A stretch of 64,000 nucleotides of DNA from Kitasatospora sp. NBC_00240 (GCF_026342405.1 NZ_JAPEMU010000001.1:7254001-7318000), one strand, 5' to 3'. Numbered from the stretch's first letter, positions 32,602-41,578 are shown. Program-made: numbers and translations. The notes: generated from the sequence alone by a model not told the origin.

Positions 32602-33519
32602 CTACTTCAGTGCGGCCAGCACGGCCTGCGCCATCACCTGCTCGCCCTTGGCGTTCGGGTGGAAGGGGACGGCCGGGGAGCCGGGCAGCGCGCCCTCGAT
32701 CCAGGGCGTGGCCGAGCAGGAGTCGTGGCCACGGGTCGGGCCGGCGGTGTCCACGTAGCCGGCGCCGTTCGCGGCGGCCGTGGCGGCGAGCATCGCGTTC
32801 AGCTTGCCGAGGACGCCGCGCAGGTAGCTGACGTCGCCGGTGGTGACGGGCTGGCGGCCCAGGCAGTCGGAGGAGTTCTCCGGCAGCACCGACGGGTAGC
32901 CGACCACCAGCACCCTGGCGCCGGGGGACTTGGCGTGGATCCGCGCCAGCACGTCGGCCAGCTGCGGGGCGGCGCCCGCGATCCGGTCGGCCAGGTCGTC
33001 GTTGCCGTACTCCCAGGACCAGCTGCTCCAGCTCCAGTGCCCGTGGTTGTAGACGTCCCGGCACGGGGTGCCGAACGGGTTGACCACCGCGCCCGCGATG
33101 CAGGTGGCGATGATCTCGCCGACGCCCAGGTCGCCGACGCCCAGGTCGTTGCCGCCGATGCCGACGGTCACCAGGTCGGTGTCGGCGCGCAGTGCGTTCA
33201 GCTGCGGGTCGTTGACCCGGATGAAGGCGTCGTACTGGGCGGAGGTCATGGCCTTCACCTTGGCGGCCGAACAGGTGACGTCCGTGTACGAGGTGGAATG
33301 CAGCGACGCTGCCACCAGGTGGCCGTAATTGTGGTCGGAGCGCAGGCACAGGCCCGCCGACTGGCCGGGGACACCGGCGCCGGCGGCGTAGGAGTCGCCG
33401 AGTGCGACGTAGTGCGAGCCGGTGGCGGCGCTCGCGTCGGAGGTGGTCAGGGCGAGCGTGAGCACCAGAGTGAGGCTGGTGACCAGCAGGGACGCGAGTT
33501 TCCGGGCAGGGCTGAGCAC
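32602..33519 (-). CDS. Secreted SGNH/GDSL lipase or esterase
   Basis: The 305-residue protein has a signal peptide (about 1-32, cleavage near ASA-ATG) and the SGNH blocks: GDSYAAGAG (block I, Ser), the Gly region around LCLRSDHNYGHL, IGGNDLG (block III, Asn) and PFHPNAKG (block V, His). Three Cys pairs suit secretion and match the Streptomyces extracellular lipase type. It probably hydrolyses short- to medium-chain esters. The GTG start has AGGAGG five bases upstream. Confidence 0.92.
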   Translation of the reverse strand: MLSPARKLASLLVTSLTLVLTLALTTSDASAATGSHYVALGDSYAAGAGVPGQSAGLCLRSDHNYGHLVAASLHSTSYTDVTCSAAKVKAMTSAQYDAFIRVNDPQLNALRADTDLVTVGIGGNDLGVGDLGVGEIIATCIAGAVVNPFGTPCRDVYNHGHWSWSSWSWEYGNDDLADRIAGAAPQLADVLARIHAKSPGARVLVVGYPSVLPENSSDCLGRQPVTTGDVSYLRGVLGKLNAMLAATAAANGAGYVDTAGPTRGHDSCSATPWIEGALPGSPAVPFHPNAKGEQVMAQAVLAALK

Positions 33520-33660
33520 GGTTCCTCCTGGGGGAGAGAAACGAGGGTGGGTGGGGGGTGAGCGGATGCCGGGCCACAGCTACTACTACTCGGTAAGTTA
33601 CTGCCAGGTTTCGTACGCGTCCACAGTATTGGCACGGATTCCTGAAAAACAGTCAGAAAG

Positions 33661-33723
33661 AATTCCCGGAATTACGCTCCGGCGCGTAGCGCTTTACCGG
33701 CGGTCCGACTGTTCCCGGAATTC
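33661..33723. repeat. Two copies of the TTCCCGGAATT palindromic motif
   Basis: AATTCCCGGAATT (33661-33673, a perfect 13-bp palindrome) and GTTCCCGGAATTC (33711-33723) lie 50 bases apart in the 379-base divergent region between the lipase and the flavin dehydrogenase. The same core occurs at 3771-3781. The rest of this AT-rich gap shows a TTGACT at about 33770 with no certain -10. The motif may be a shared operator. Confidence 0.6.
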
Positions 33724-33898
33724 TGCTCCACGGTGGAGCGAAATTCGGTGCGCGCTTGTTACCGACCGGTTGACTGCGTGATCGCCAACCCGCAGTATCG
33801 GAGCCACCCACCGGGCGGGTCACCGTCCGCCGGGCGCACCACGGGCACCGCCCGCCCCGCCGCCCCCACCGGCCCAGCCGCTCACGGAGGACCCCCGC

Positions 33899-35554
33899 AT
33901 GGCATTCGACGCCGACGTCATCGTCATCGGGGCCGGCCTGGCCGGCCTGGTCGCCACCGCGGAACTGGCGGACGCCGGACGCAAGGTCATCCTGCTCGAC
34001 CAGGAGCCGGCCGCCTCGCTCGGCGGCCAGGCGCACTGGTCCTTCGGCGGGCTCTTCCTGGTCGACTCGCCCGAGCAGCGCCGGCTGCGCATCCGCGACT
34101 CGCACGAACTCGCCTGGCAGGACTGGCAGGGCACGGCCGGCTTCGACCGCCCCGAGGACCACTGGCCCCGCCGCTGGGCCGAGGCCTACGTCGACTTCGC
34201 GGCCGGCGAGAAGCGCGCCTGGCTGCATGCCCAGGGCGTCCGCTTCTTCCCCGTGGTCGGCTGGGCCGAGCGCGGCGGACTCCTCGCCACCGGTCCCGGC
34301 AACTCCGTGCCGCGGTTCCACATCACCTGGGGCACCGGCCCCGGCATCGTCGAACCCTTCGCCCGCCGGGTGGCGGCGGCAGCCGCCCGTGGCCTGGTCG
34401 ACCTGCGCTTCCGGCACCGGGTCACCGGCCTGGCCGCCACCGGCGGCGTCACCGACACCGTGACCGGCGAGATCCTGGTGCCCAGCACGGTCGACCGCGG
34501 GGTCGCCAGCTCGCGCGAGGCCACCGGCGCCTTCGAGCTGCGGGCCCAGGCCGTCGTCGTCACCTCGGGCGGCATCGGCGGCAACCACGACCTGGTCCGC
34601 AAGGCCTGGCCCGCCCGGCTCGGCACCCCGCCGGCCCGGATGCTCTCCGGCGTCCCCGCCCACGTCGACGGCCTGATGCTCGGCATCGCCGAGGAGGCCG
34701 GCGGCAACCTGATCAACGGCGACCGGATGTGGCACTACACCGAGGGCATCGAGAACTGGGACCCGATCTGGGCCGCGCACGGCATCCGGATCCTGCCCGG
34801 CCCGTCCTCGCTCTGGCTGGACGCCCGCGGCAACCGGCTGCCGGTGCCGCTCTTCCCCGGCTTCGACACCCTCGGCACCCTCGAACACATCATGACCACC
34901 GGCCACGACCACACCTGGTTCGTCCTCACCCAGAAGATCATCGAGAAGGAGTTCGCCCTCTCCGGCTCCGAGCAGAACCCCGACCTGACGGGCCGCAGCA
35001 TCCGCGACGTCCTCGGCCGCGCCCTGCCCGGCGCCACCGCGCCGGTCGAGGCCTTCAAGCGGCACGGCGCCGACTTCGTGGTCGCCGACAACCTCCCCGA
35101 CCTGGTCCTGGGCATGAATGCCAAGACCCCGCAGGCCCTGATCGACGGCGACGCGCTGCGCCGTGAGATCGAGGCCCGCGACCGCGAGCTCGCCAACCCG
35201 TTCAGCAAGGACCTCCAGGTCACCGCCATCCACGGGGCCCGCCGCTACCTCGGCGACAAGCTGATCCGCACCGCCGCGCCGCACCGCATCCTCGACCCCA
35301 AGGCCGGGCCGCTGATCGCCGTCAAGCTCAACATCCTCACCCGCAAGTCGCTCGGCGGCCTGCAGACCGACCTCTCGTCCCGGGTGTTGCGGGCCGACGG
35401 CAGCGTCCTGGACGGCCTGTACGCGGCCGGTGAGGCGGCCGGCTTCGGCGGCGGCGGCGTGCACGGCTACCGCTCGCTGGAGGGCACCTTCCTGGGCGGC
35501 TGCATCTTCTCCGGCCGGGCCGCGGGCCGCGCGGCAGCGGCCGCCACGGCCTGA
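33899..35554 (+). CDS. FAD-binding dehydrogenase (KstD/flavocytochrome-c fumarate-reductase fold)
   Basis: The 551-residue flavoprotein begins with the Rossmann FAD loop GAGLAGLVATAEL (about 11-23) and shows GGQAHWSFGGLF, then TSGGIGGN (about 222-229) and a C-terminal FAD segment LYAAGEAAGFGGGG with HGYRSLEG. This is the arrangement of the large FAD-binding dehydrogenase group related to 3-ketosteroid delta-1-dehydrogenases. The substrate cannot be read from the sequence; no steroid-degradation genes are nearby. It is cytosolic and monocistronic, with a likely ribosome binding site ACGGAGGA shortly before ATG 33899. Confidence 0.88.
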   Translation: MAFDADVIVIGAGLAGLVATAELADAGRKVILLDQEPAASLGGQAHWSFGGLFLVDSPEQRRLRIRDSHELAWQDWQGTAGFDRPEDHWPRRWAEAYVDFAAGEKRAWLHAQGVRFFPVVGWAERGGLLATGPGNSVPRFHITWGTGPGIVEPFARRVAAAAARGLVDLRFRHRVTGLAATGGVTDTVTGEILVPSTVDRGVASSREATGAFELRAQAVVVTSGGIGGNHDLVRKAWPARLGTPPARMLSGVPAHVDGLMLGIAEEAGGNLINGDRMWHYTEGIENWDPIWAAHGIRILPGPSSLWLDARGNRLPVPLFPGFDTLGTLEHIMTTGHDHTWFVLTQKIIEKEFALSGSEQNPDLTGRSIRDVLGRALPGATAPVEAFKRHGADFVVADNLPDLVLGMNAKTPQALIDGDALRREIEARDRELANPFSKDLQVTAIHGARRYLGDKLIRTAAPHRILDPKAGPLIAVKLNILTRKSLGGLQTDLSSRVLRADGSVLDGLYAAGEAAGFGGGGVHGYRSLEGTFLGGCIFSGRAAGRAAAAATA

Positions 35555-35754
35555 GCCGGCGACGGCCTCGGCCCGGGGGCGGTCACGCCCCGGGGCCGGC
35601 CGGATCTCGGGCTCCCGATGCTTGAGGGTGCGGCGCCGGGGCAGTCGTGAGGGAACGGGCCACCGGGCAGGAGGTGGACACCGTCGGAACCCCGGTCGCC
35701 CGGACCGCGTCCGGAAAGAGTGGAACGACCAGTACGGATACACGGGGGTATGGC

Positions 35755-36072
35755 ATGAGTGGATACATCTCGGAGCCCGAACGGTTCCCGGTGGCCGCAG
35801 GGCAGCTGGACGAGGGCGCGGGCAAGCTCGTCAGCGCCGACGGCGGCTTCGGCGAGTCGGACGTGGCCGCCCGGCGCCACGCCGGCTGGAAGGTCGGCGG
35901 GGCGCTCGGCGCCTGCGCCACCCGCTGGGAGGGCGAGACCAAGCGCACCGTCGACGCGATGAAGCAGCTCGCGGAGGGTCTGCGCACGACCGCCGCCAAC
36001 TACCACGGGCAGGAGGTCGCGGTCGCCGAACAGCTGCGCCGCGCCGCCACCCTGCTGGGAGGGAACGGCTGA
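35755..36072 (+). CDS. WXG100-like small partner protein, cassette B
   Basis: The 105-residue helical protein, with no signal peptide, carries GWKVGGALGAC about residues 44-54 and a W four residues later. It matches the cassette A partner (GWQLGGALHDC then W) in both motif and position. It overlaps the next start by the sequence TGATG, so the two are translationally coupled. The role is inferred: a co-secreted partner or chaperone for the following effector, as WXG100 proteins do in type VII systems. Confidence 0.7.
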   Translation: MSGYISEPERFPVAAGQLDEGAGKLVSADGGFGESDVAARRHAGWKVGGALGACATRWEGETKRTVDAMKQLAEGLRTTAANYHGQEVAVAEQLRRAATLLGGNG

Positions 36073-37397
36073 TGCCCGCGGACGACGGCGGCCACGACGG
36101 CCGATTCCGGCCCGGCTCGGAGGACCACAAGCCGCGCTTCGACAAAGCGGTGACGGTGCCCCAGCTGCGCGAGGCCGACCCGGCCGCCTTCGACCGGGCC
36201 GCCGAGGAGTGGGACAAGCTGTCCACGGCGGCCGCCGAGGCCCGCTTCCAGGCCGTGGACGTACTCTCCACCCTCCAGGAGGGCTGGAGCGGCGAGGCGG
36301 CCGAGCTCGGCCGGCGCGCACTCGCCGACCTGATCGACGAACTCTCCATCGCCGAACAGGAGATGGAGGCCGCGAAACTCACCCTCGGCAGCGCCTCGGA
36401 CGGCCTGGCGCTGGCCCGGCGCTGGATGACCGAGGCGGACGACCTGGCCAGGGCCAACGGCCTCGCGGTCGAGGACGACGGCGATGTGCGGGTCCCGCCG
36501 CAGGTGGGGCTGCACAACGACCCCGACGCCCAGGCCGACGCGCGCCGGCTGGCGGGCATCGCCGGCGAGGTCCGCAACCTGGTGACGGCAGCCCTCAGCT
36601 ACGCCGCCGACGTCAGCGACACCGCCGGCCACGAGCTGGACCGGATCACCGCCTCCGTCGGCTACGACCGGCTCGACGACTGGACCAAGCGGGTCGTCGG
36701 GGAGGACCTGGCCGGCGCCCGCGACCTGGACAAGGTCTTCGGCGGCCGGGGCGGCGTCCTGCTGCCCCCGGACCCGTACGACCGCGGCGCCGGCGTCTAC
36801 AACTCGCAGCAGCCGAACGACCGCGACCGGCAGCTCGCCAACACCCTGGGCGCCGGCATCGTGGGCATGCCCTTCCAAGCCGGCGACGTCAACGCCAGCG
36901 CCAACATGGCGCACTACCTCTCCGGCACCGGCGAGCCGCTCAACCTCGACGTCGAGGACATGCTCAAGGACATCCCCGACTTCCAGGAGAGCGTCAACAC
37001 GGCCCTGGACGGCAACCTGGCCGGCTGGCAGGCCCAGGCCCTGGCCGAGTACAACCGCACGGGGAAGCCGGTCGCCCTGGTCAAGGACACCGGCTGGCAG
37101 CCGATGTCCGCCACCCCCGACAGCAGCACGGACTGGTACTACGCGGTCGGCTCCTTCCACTACAACACCCAGGCCAAGATCGAGGTCAAGCCCGCCGCGC
37201 CCGGCGCCCCGCCGGAGGTCACCGTCACCTACCAGACCCACGTCAGGGACCGGTACAACTGGGACCACGGGAAGCAGACCGAGGTGCCCGGGATGGGCAC
37301 GGTCACCGACCAGGACATCCAGAACCTGCACCGGACCGGCCTGGCCCAGGAGTTCGACATGGGCGGCAACAGCGACATGCGGACCAGGAAGGTGTGA
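36072..37397 (+). CDS. Type-VII-like effector with toxin-like C-terminal domain, cassette B
   Basis: The 441-residue protein has no signal peptide. An N-terminal helical module (about 20-190) with a W-S-G turn aligns by eye with that of the hydrolase at 19126. It is followed by a linker and a C-terminal domain (about 275-441) with WYYAVGSFHYN (about 354-364), HVRDRYNWDHGK (about 390-401) and LHRTGLAQEFDMGG (about 418-431). This pattern resembles C-terminal domains I have seen at the ends of polymorphic toxins, but I cannot name its activity. A one-helix membrane protein follows five bases later and may give immunity. Confidence 0.68.
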   Translation: MPADDGGHDGRFRPGSEDHKPRFDKAVTVPQLREADPAAFDRAAEEWDKLSTAAAEARFQAVDVLSTLQEGWSGEAAELGRRALADLIDELSIAEQEMEAAKLTLGSASDGLALARRWMTEADDLARANGLAVEDDGDVRVPPQVGLHNDPDAQADARRLAGIAGEVRNLVTAALSYAADVSDTAGHELDRITASVGYDRLDDWTKRVVGEDLAGARDLDKVFGGRGGVLLPPDPYDRGAGVYNSQQPNDRDRQLANTLGAGIVGMPFQAGDVNASANMAHYLSGTGEPLNLDVEDMLKDIPDFQESVNTALDGNLAGWQAQALAEYNRTGKPVALVKDTGWQPMSATPDSSTDWYYAVGSFHYNTQAKIEVKPAAPGAPPEVTVTYQTHVRDRYNWDHGKQTEVPGMGTVTDQDIQNLHRTGLAQEFDMGGNSDMRTRKV

Positions 37398-37401
37398 TGC
37401 C

Positions 37402-38064
37402 ATGACACCCCGCCCGACAGCGAGCGAGGCACCGGACGGAGCCCCGGACGGGGCGCGGGACGCACCGCGGGGCGAGGCCTGGGCCGGTGCCGCCGGACCG
37501 GTGCCCGATCCGACGGTCGCCCCGGACGTCCCCGGCGGGCGGGTCGGCGACGCCTGGCCGGAGCTGCGGGAGCGTCCGGCGCTGCGCCGCTCGGTCGGGG
37601 TGTTCCTGGCGCTCTGCGGGGTGTTCACCGTACTGGTGGTCGGGTGGGGGGTGGTCGCGCTGACGCGGGACCACACCCCGCCCGAGACCGACCTGAGCCG
37701 CGCCGAGCGGCTGGCCGGCCTGCTCTCCTCCCAGCATCCGGGGCAGGGCCGGTACTACGTTCCGGACGAGATCGTGCTCACCCGGACCGCCGACGGGTCC
37801 GAGGTGGGGTACCTGCACTACCGGCTGGACGGCGGCGAGGACGTCAACGTGGACGACTTCCTGCGCACCTACAACCTCCCCGAGCCGGGCACGCCCGCGC
37901 AGCTGCCGGGCGACCTGGTGCAGGCCCTGCCGGGGGAGGAGCCGGCCGTGGCGCCGGTGCTGCCCGGCTCGGCGGGCAGCGACGGGCACCGGCAGATCTA
38001 CGTGGCCCCGGCGGAGAACGGCCCGGCGGGCGCGGGGGACGTCTACGTCCGCGCCACCGGCTGA
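37402..38064 (+). CDS. Single-pass membrane protein, possible immunity protein of cassette B
   Basis: The 220-residue protein has a Pro/Ala/Asp-rich cytoplasmic N-terminus (about 1-60), one membrane helix (about 65-87) and an extracytoplasmic domain of about 130 residues with no recognised motif. The start is only four bases after the effector stop, so it is in the same operon. The position and topology match an immunity protein guarding the outer face of the membrane; this is inference. No relative is present in cassette A, where a lipoprotein takes the same place. Confidence 0.7.
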   Translation: MTPRPTASEAPDGAPDGARDAPRGEAWAGAAGPVPDPTVAPDVPGGRVGDAWPELRERPALRRSVGVFLALCGVFTVLVVGWGVVALTRDHTPPETDLSRAERLAGLLSSQHPGQGRYYVPDEIVLTRTADGSEVGYLHYRLDGGEDVNVDDFLRTYNLPEPGTPAQLPGDLVQALPGEEPAVAPVLPGSAGSDGHRQIYVAPAENGPAGAGDVYVRATG

Positions 38065-38131
38065 TCCGTCCGGCGCCGGGGCGTGTCCTGGCCGACGACG
38101 GGCCGGGGCGCGTCACGGCCGTGACTCGGCC

Positions 38132-38160
38132 CGGTGACACCGGGTGGTGACACAGGGTGG
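38132..38160. repeat. 15-bp tandem repeat after cassette B
   Basis: GGTGACACCGGGT and GGTGACACAGGGT are followed by a third partial copy GGTGACTC. The repeat lies between convergent genes, about 70 bases after the cassette B stop. Confidence 0.6.
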
Positions 38161-38205
38161 TGACTCGGCCCGCTGTCTCCGGGCGGGGCCTGCGGGGCCC
38201 GGGCC

Positions 38206-38682
38206 TCAGGCCAGCAGCAGGTCGATGTAGGGCACCTGGTCGCCCGGCAGCAGGTACCTCTCGACCTCGACGAAGCCGTGCGCCAGCGCGAACCGCAGCC
38301 CGTCCGGGTTACTGGCCAGCACGACCGTCCCGATCACCTCGGCGCCGGACGCGCGGGCCGCCGCCAGCCCCTGGGCGTAGAGCGCCGCGCCGAGGCCCTG
38401 CCGCCGGTGGGCGGGCAGCACCCGGGCGATCACGGTGGCCGTCGCCGGGTCGCCCGGCGCCCGGTCGGCGGCCGGCGGGCGGACCGTCGAGCAGCCCACC
38501 AGGACGTCGCCGAGGTGGGCCACCTCCAGCCGGTTGCGCCGGGCCCGCTCGCGGACCTGGTCGAGCGACAGCACGTCGGTGGGGATGATCACGTTGTGGA
38601 CGTGCTGCCAGTCACGCAGCGTGGCCTCGTCCGCCACCCGCGTGATCCGGAGTTCGGCCCGCCCACCGCTCTGTTCGGTCAT
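38206..38682 (-). CDS. GNAT-family N-acetyltransferase
   Basis: The 158-residue protein has the GNAT acetyl-CoA binding motif A in ARVLPAHRRQGLGAALYA (about 87-104) and the motif B region ASNPDGLRFALAHGFVEVE. The acceptor amine is unknown. ATG 38682 (MTEQSGGRAE) is chosen; ATG 38718 would add 12 residues. It is divergent from a serine hydrolase gene. Confidence 0.88.
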   Translation of the reverse strand: MTEQSGGRAELRITRVADEATLRDWQHVHNVIIPTDVLSLDQVRERARRNRLEVAHLGDVLVGCSTVRPPAADRAPGDPATATVIARVLPAHRRQGLGAALYAQGLAAARASGAEVIGTVVLASNPDGLRFALAHGFVEVERYLLPGDQVPYIDLLLA

Positions 38683-38903
38683 CCGGGCAGGAAACCGCCC
38701 CGGACGGCGGAGCGTCAAACAGGTTTCCGCGCCGGCCTCCTGAACCGGGCGCCGGCCGGACCGGCGGGCGGCCGCAGGTCCGCGTCGCGCGGCCGATCGC
38801 GCGGCCGATCGGGTGGCCGCCCCGCGCCCCGGCGGCGTCGCCGTGAGGAATCGGGGCCGCGGCGGCAGGTTTGGTCCCTACGGCACCCCGGGAAGGCGGA
38901 TCC

Positions 38904-40088
38904 ATGACCGAGCTGCACGACACGCTGGCCAGGCACGTCGGGAGCGGACCGCTGCCGGGAGCGGTCGGCCTGCTGGCCGTCGGCGACCGGGTCGAGGTGG
39001 CGGCCGTCGGATCGGCGGACGTCGAGGGCACCGTCCCGATGGCCCGGGACTCGATCTTCCGGGTCGCCTCGCTCACCAAACCCGTCGTCGCCGCAGCCGT
39101 GATGATGCTGGTCGACGACGGCCGGATCGCCCTGGCCGACCCGGTCGACCGCTGGCTGCCGGAGCTGGCCTCGCCGTCCGTCGTCCGCACGCCGGCCGCA
39201 CCGGTCGACGACGTGGTGCCGGCCGCCCGGCCGATCACCGTCTTCGACCTGCTCACCTCCCGTGCCGGGCACGGCTTTCCGGCGGACTTCTCGCTGCCGG
39301 CGGTCGGACTGCTGTTCAGCGTGCTGAAGCAGGGCCCGCCGCAGCCACAGGTGATCGCCCCGCCCGACGAATGGATGGCCGCACTGGCCGGCATCCCGCT
39401 GCTGCACCAGCCGGGCGAGGCGTGGCTCTACAACACCTCCTCCGACATCCAGGGCGTGCTGGTCGCCCGGGCCTCGGGCCGTCCGCTGCCGGAGTTCCTG
39501 GCGGAGCGCCTGTTCGAGCCGCTCGGCATGGCCGACACCGGGTTCGAGGTGCCGTCCGGCAAGCTCGGCCGGTTCACCGGCTACTACCGGACGGGCCCGG
39601 ACGGCGGCCCGGTGCTGGTGGACGCCCCCGACGGGCAGTGGAGCAGCCGGCCGGCCTTCCCGTCCGGCGCCGGCGGGCTGGTCTCCACCGCCGACGACTG
39701 GTTGGCCTTCGCCCGGATGCTGCTCGCGGACGGCGTGGCCGCGCGGGCGTCCGGACCGGTGGCCGCGGGCGCGGCGGCGGGGCGCCGGCTGCTCTCGGCG
39801 GAGTCCGTCCGGCAGCTGACCACCGACCATTTGACCGCACGTCAGAAAGTCGACGGGGAGCTGTTCCTGGAGGGACAGGGCTGGGGTTTCGGCGGCTCGG
39901 TCGACGTCGAGGCGATCGATCCCTGGAACGTTCCGGGGCGGTACGGGTGGGTCGGCGGTACCGGTACGGCGGCGCACCTGACCCCGTCCACCGGCGCGGT
40001 CAGCATCCTGCTCGGTCAGCTGGAGATGGCCGGCCCGACCCCGCCCTCGCTGATGCGCGACTTCTGGCGGTACGCGGCCGACGCCTGA
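38904..40088 (+). CDS. Class C beta-lactamase-like serine hydrolase
   Basis: The 394-residue protein has the penicillin-binding fold signature S-x-x-K in VASLTK (about 63-68), the Tyr motif in EAWLYNTSSD, and a late GWVGGTGTAAH segment in place of the KTG box. It lacks a signal peptide, so it is more likely a cytosolic esterase (EstB-like) than an exported beta-lactamase. GGAAGG precedes ATG 38904. An 18-bp tandem duplication spans its stop codon. Confidence 0.88.
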   Translation: MTELHDTLARHVGSGPLPGAVGLLAVGDRVEVAAVGSADVEGTVPMARDSIFRVASLTKPVVAAAVMMLVDDGRIALADPVDRWLPELASPSVVRTPAAPVDDVVPAARPITVFDLLTSRAGHGFPADFSLPAVGLLFSVLKQGPPQPQVIAPPDEWMAALAGIPLLHQPGEAWLYNTSSDIQGVLVARASGRPLPEFLAERLFEPLGMADTGFEVPSGKLGRFTGYYRTGPDGGPVLVDAPDGQWSSRPAFPSGAGGLVSTADDWLAFARMLLADGVAARASGPVAAGAAAGRRLLSAESVRQLTTDHLTARQKVDGELFLEGQGWGFGGSVDVEAIDPWNVPGRYGWVGGTGTAAHLTPSTGAVSILLGQLEMAGPTPPSLMRDFWRYAADA

Positions 40089-40111
40089 GACCGTGCCGAC
40101 GCCTGAGACCG
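40077..40111. repeat. 18-bp tandem duplication spanning the serine hydrolase stop
   Basis: GCCGACGCCTGAGACCG occurs at 40077-40093 and again at 40095-40111 with no mismatch. The TGA stop codon of the hydrolase lies inside the first copy. Confidence 0.85.
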
Positions 40112-40173
40112 CGCCGCCATCACCGCGCCGGGCGGCCGTGGCCGTTGCGTCCGCCGGGCGTGCGGTGCACCCG

Positions 40174-41121
40174 TCACCCTGCCGGATGCTCGCCCTCGCC
40201 CCCGCCCGTGCGGCTGCCCTCGCCCTCGCCCCCGCCCGTGCGGCTGCCGAGCCTGCGGCGGGCCCGCTGGAGCAGGGCGCGCCCGGCCGGGCCGGCCGGG
40301 CCCTCGGCGCGCCAGGCGAGGACCAGGCGGCCGCGCAGGGGGGGCCGGTCGATGGTGATCACGTGCAGGTGATCGGCGCGGGCGGTGGCGAACGCGCCGG
40401 GCAGGATCGCCGCGCCCAGGCCGCGGGCGGCCAGTTCGGCGAGCAGTCCGGGGTCGCTGGCCTCGAAGGCGATCCGGGGCGCGAAGCCGACCGCCGCGCA
40501 GGCCTCGTCGAGCCGGGCCCGCAGGCCGGTGCCGCGCGGCAGGCTGATCAGCGGCCGGCCGCGCAGGGTGTCGATCGAGATGACCTGGTGGACGGCGAGT
40601 TCGTGGTCGTGGCCGACGGCGGCGACGATCGGCTGATCCTCCAGGACCAGCACGCCGAGGCCCTCCGGGTCGTCGCTGCCGACGCTGACGACCGCCGCGT
40701 CCAGGTGTCCGGTCCGCAGGCCTTCCAGGAGCTGCTCGGAGTTCGCCTCGGACAGGGTGATCTCCACCGCCGGGTGCGCGTGGTGGAAGTCCGCCAGCAG
40801 GCCGGGCAGATCGACGTTGTGCGAGGTCACCGTCCCGACCGCGACGTGACCCCGGAGCAGTCCGGTCAGTTCGTCGACGGCGAGCCGGACGCCTTGCACG
40901 GCCGCGAGCGCCGCCCGGGCGTACGGGAGGACGGCCGCGCCGACCTCGGTCGGGCGCACCGAGCGGCCGGAGCGGTCCAGCAGCTCCTGGCCCAGCTCGC
41001 GCTCGAGCCGCCTGATCTGCGCACTCACCCCGGGCTGGGCGACGTGCAGCTTCTCGGCGGCCCGGGTGAAGTTACCTTCCTCGGCCACCGTCACGAGGTA
41101 TTCGAGCTGCCGCAGTTCCAT
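40174..41121 (-). CDS. LysR-family transcriptional regulator
   Basis: The 315-residue protein has the LysR winged helix at the N-terminus (MELRQLEYLVTVAEEGNF, then VSAQIRRLERELGQELLDR) and a periplasmic-binding-type effector domain (about 90-295). It is divergent from an NTF2-like gene, the standard LysR-target layout, with a T-N11-A type dyad between them (41148-41160). The C-terminus carries a perfectly duplicated 10-residue Gly/Glu-rich unit from a 30-bp tandem repeat and is probably disordered. Confidence 0.92.
   Translation of the reverse strand: MELRQLEYLVTVAEEGNFTRAAEKLHVAQPGVSAQIRRLERELGQELLDRSGRSVRPTEVGAAVLPYARAALAAVQGVRLAVDELTGLLRGHVAVGTVTSHNVDLPGLLADFHHAHPAVEITLSEANSEQLLEGLRTGHLDAAVVSVGSDDPEGLGVLVLEDQPIVAAVGHDHELAVHQVISIDTLRGRPLISLPRGTGLRARLDEACAAVGFAPRIAFEASDPGLLAELAARGLGAAILPGAFATARADHLHVITIDRPPLRGRLVLAWRAEGPAGPAGRALLQRARRRLGSRTGGGEGEGSRTGGGEGEHPAG
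40189..40248. repeat. Perfect 30-bp tandem duplication in the LysR 3' end
   Basis: Two identical 30-bp copies (40189-40218, 40219-40248) encode GSRTGGGEGE twice near the C-terminus of the LysR protein. Confidence 0.9.
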
Positions 41122-41147
41122 AACCGATCATGCTAGTTCCCAGACTT

Positions 41148-41160
41148 TCCAGCTCTTGGA
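41148..41160. promoter_or_regulatory. LysR-box-like dyad
   Basis: TCCA-GCTCT-TGGA is a T-N11-A dyad in the 88-base divergent promoter region between the LysR gene and the NTF2-like gene. Confidence 0.4.
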
Positions 41161-41209
41161 CTTCTGATCAGCCGGACGCCAGGCTTGAGGTGAGCGAAAG
41201 GACACGACC

Positions 41210-41578
41210 ATGACCGAGAACCGCACCCGCGCCACCACCCCGGAGGACCTGGCCCGCCTGTTCGTGGAGCGCGCCAACGCCCGCGACGCCGAGGGACTGG
41301 CCGAGCTCTACGCCCAGGACGCCGTCCTCGCCTACCCGGCGGGGGCCTCGACGGTCGGCCGGGAGGCGATCCGCGCCGTCTGCGAGCGGATGCTGGAGCA
41401 CGCGCCGCTGCCCTTCCCGGTGGAGCAGCCGCTGCCGACGGTCCGCTACGGCGACCTCGCCCTCACCTCCACCCGTGACGCCGACGGCACCGGCGGCCGG
41501 GTCCAGGTCGCGCGCCGCCAGCCGGACGGGACCTGGCTGCGGATCATCGACCGTCCGGAAGTACCCGCCGCCGGGTGA
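41210..41578 (+). CDS. NTF2/SnoaL-like small protein
   Basis: The 122-residue protein has the cone-fold pattern of the NTF2-like superfamily: a first helix with LARLFVERANARDAEGLAEL, then YAQDAVLAYPAG and a C-terminal strand WLRIIDRPEV. Members are small-molecule isomerases, hydrolases or ligand binders; no specific activity can be assigned. GAAAGGA precedes ATG 41210. It is divergent from LysR and is probably its target. The P-type ATPase remnant begins directly after its stop. Confidence 0.82.
   Translation: MTENRTRATTPEDLARLFVERANARDAEGLAELYAQDAVLAYPAGASTVGREAIRAVCERMLEHAPLPFPVEQPLPTVRYGDLALTSTRDADGTGGRVQVARRQPDGTWLRIIDRPEVPAAG

Noticed and set aside
30074..33577. A 1167-codon open frame on the minus strand across the nuclease and lipase genes
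   Set aside because: It is an antisense shadow produced by high GC. The plus-strand nuclease has complete catalytic motifs and the minus-strand lipase lies in another frame.
38813..40372. A 519-codon plus-strand frame overlapping the serine hydrolase
   Set aside because: It is an Arg/Gly/Pro-rich shadow of the serine hydrolase, which has SxxK and Tyr motifs in its own frame.
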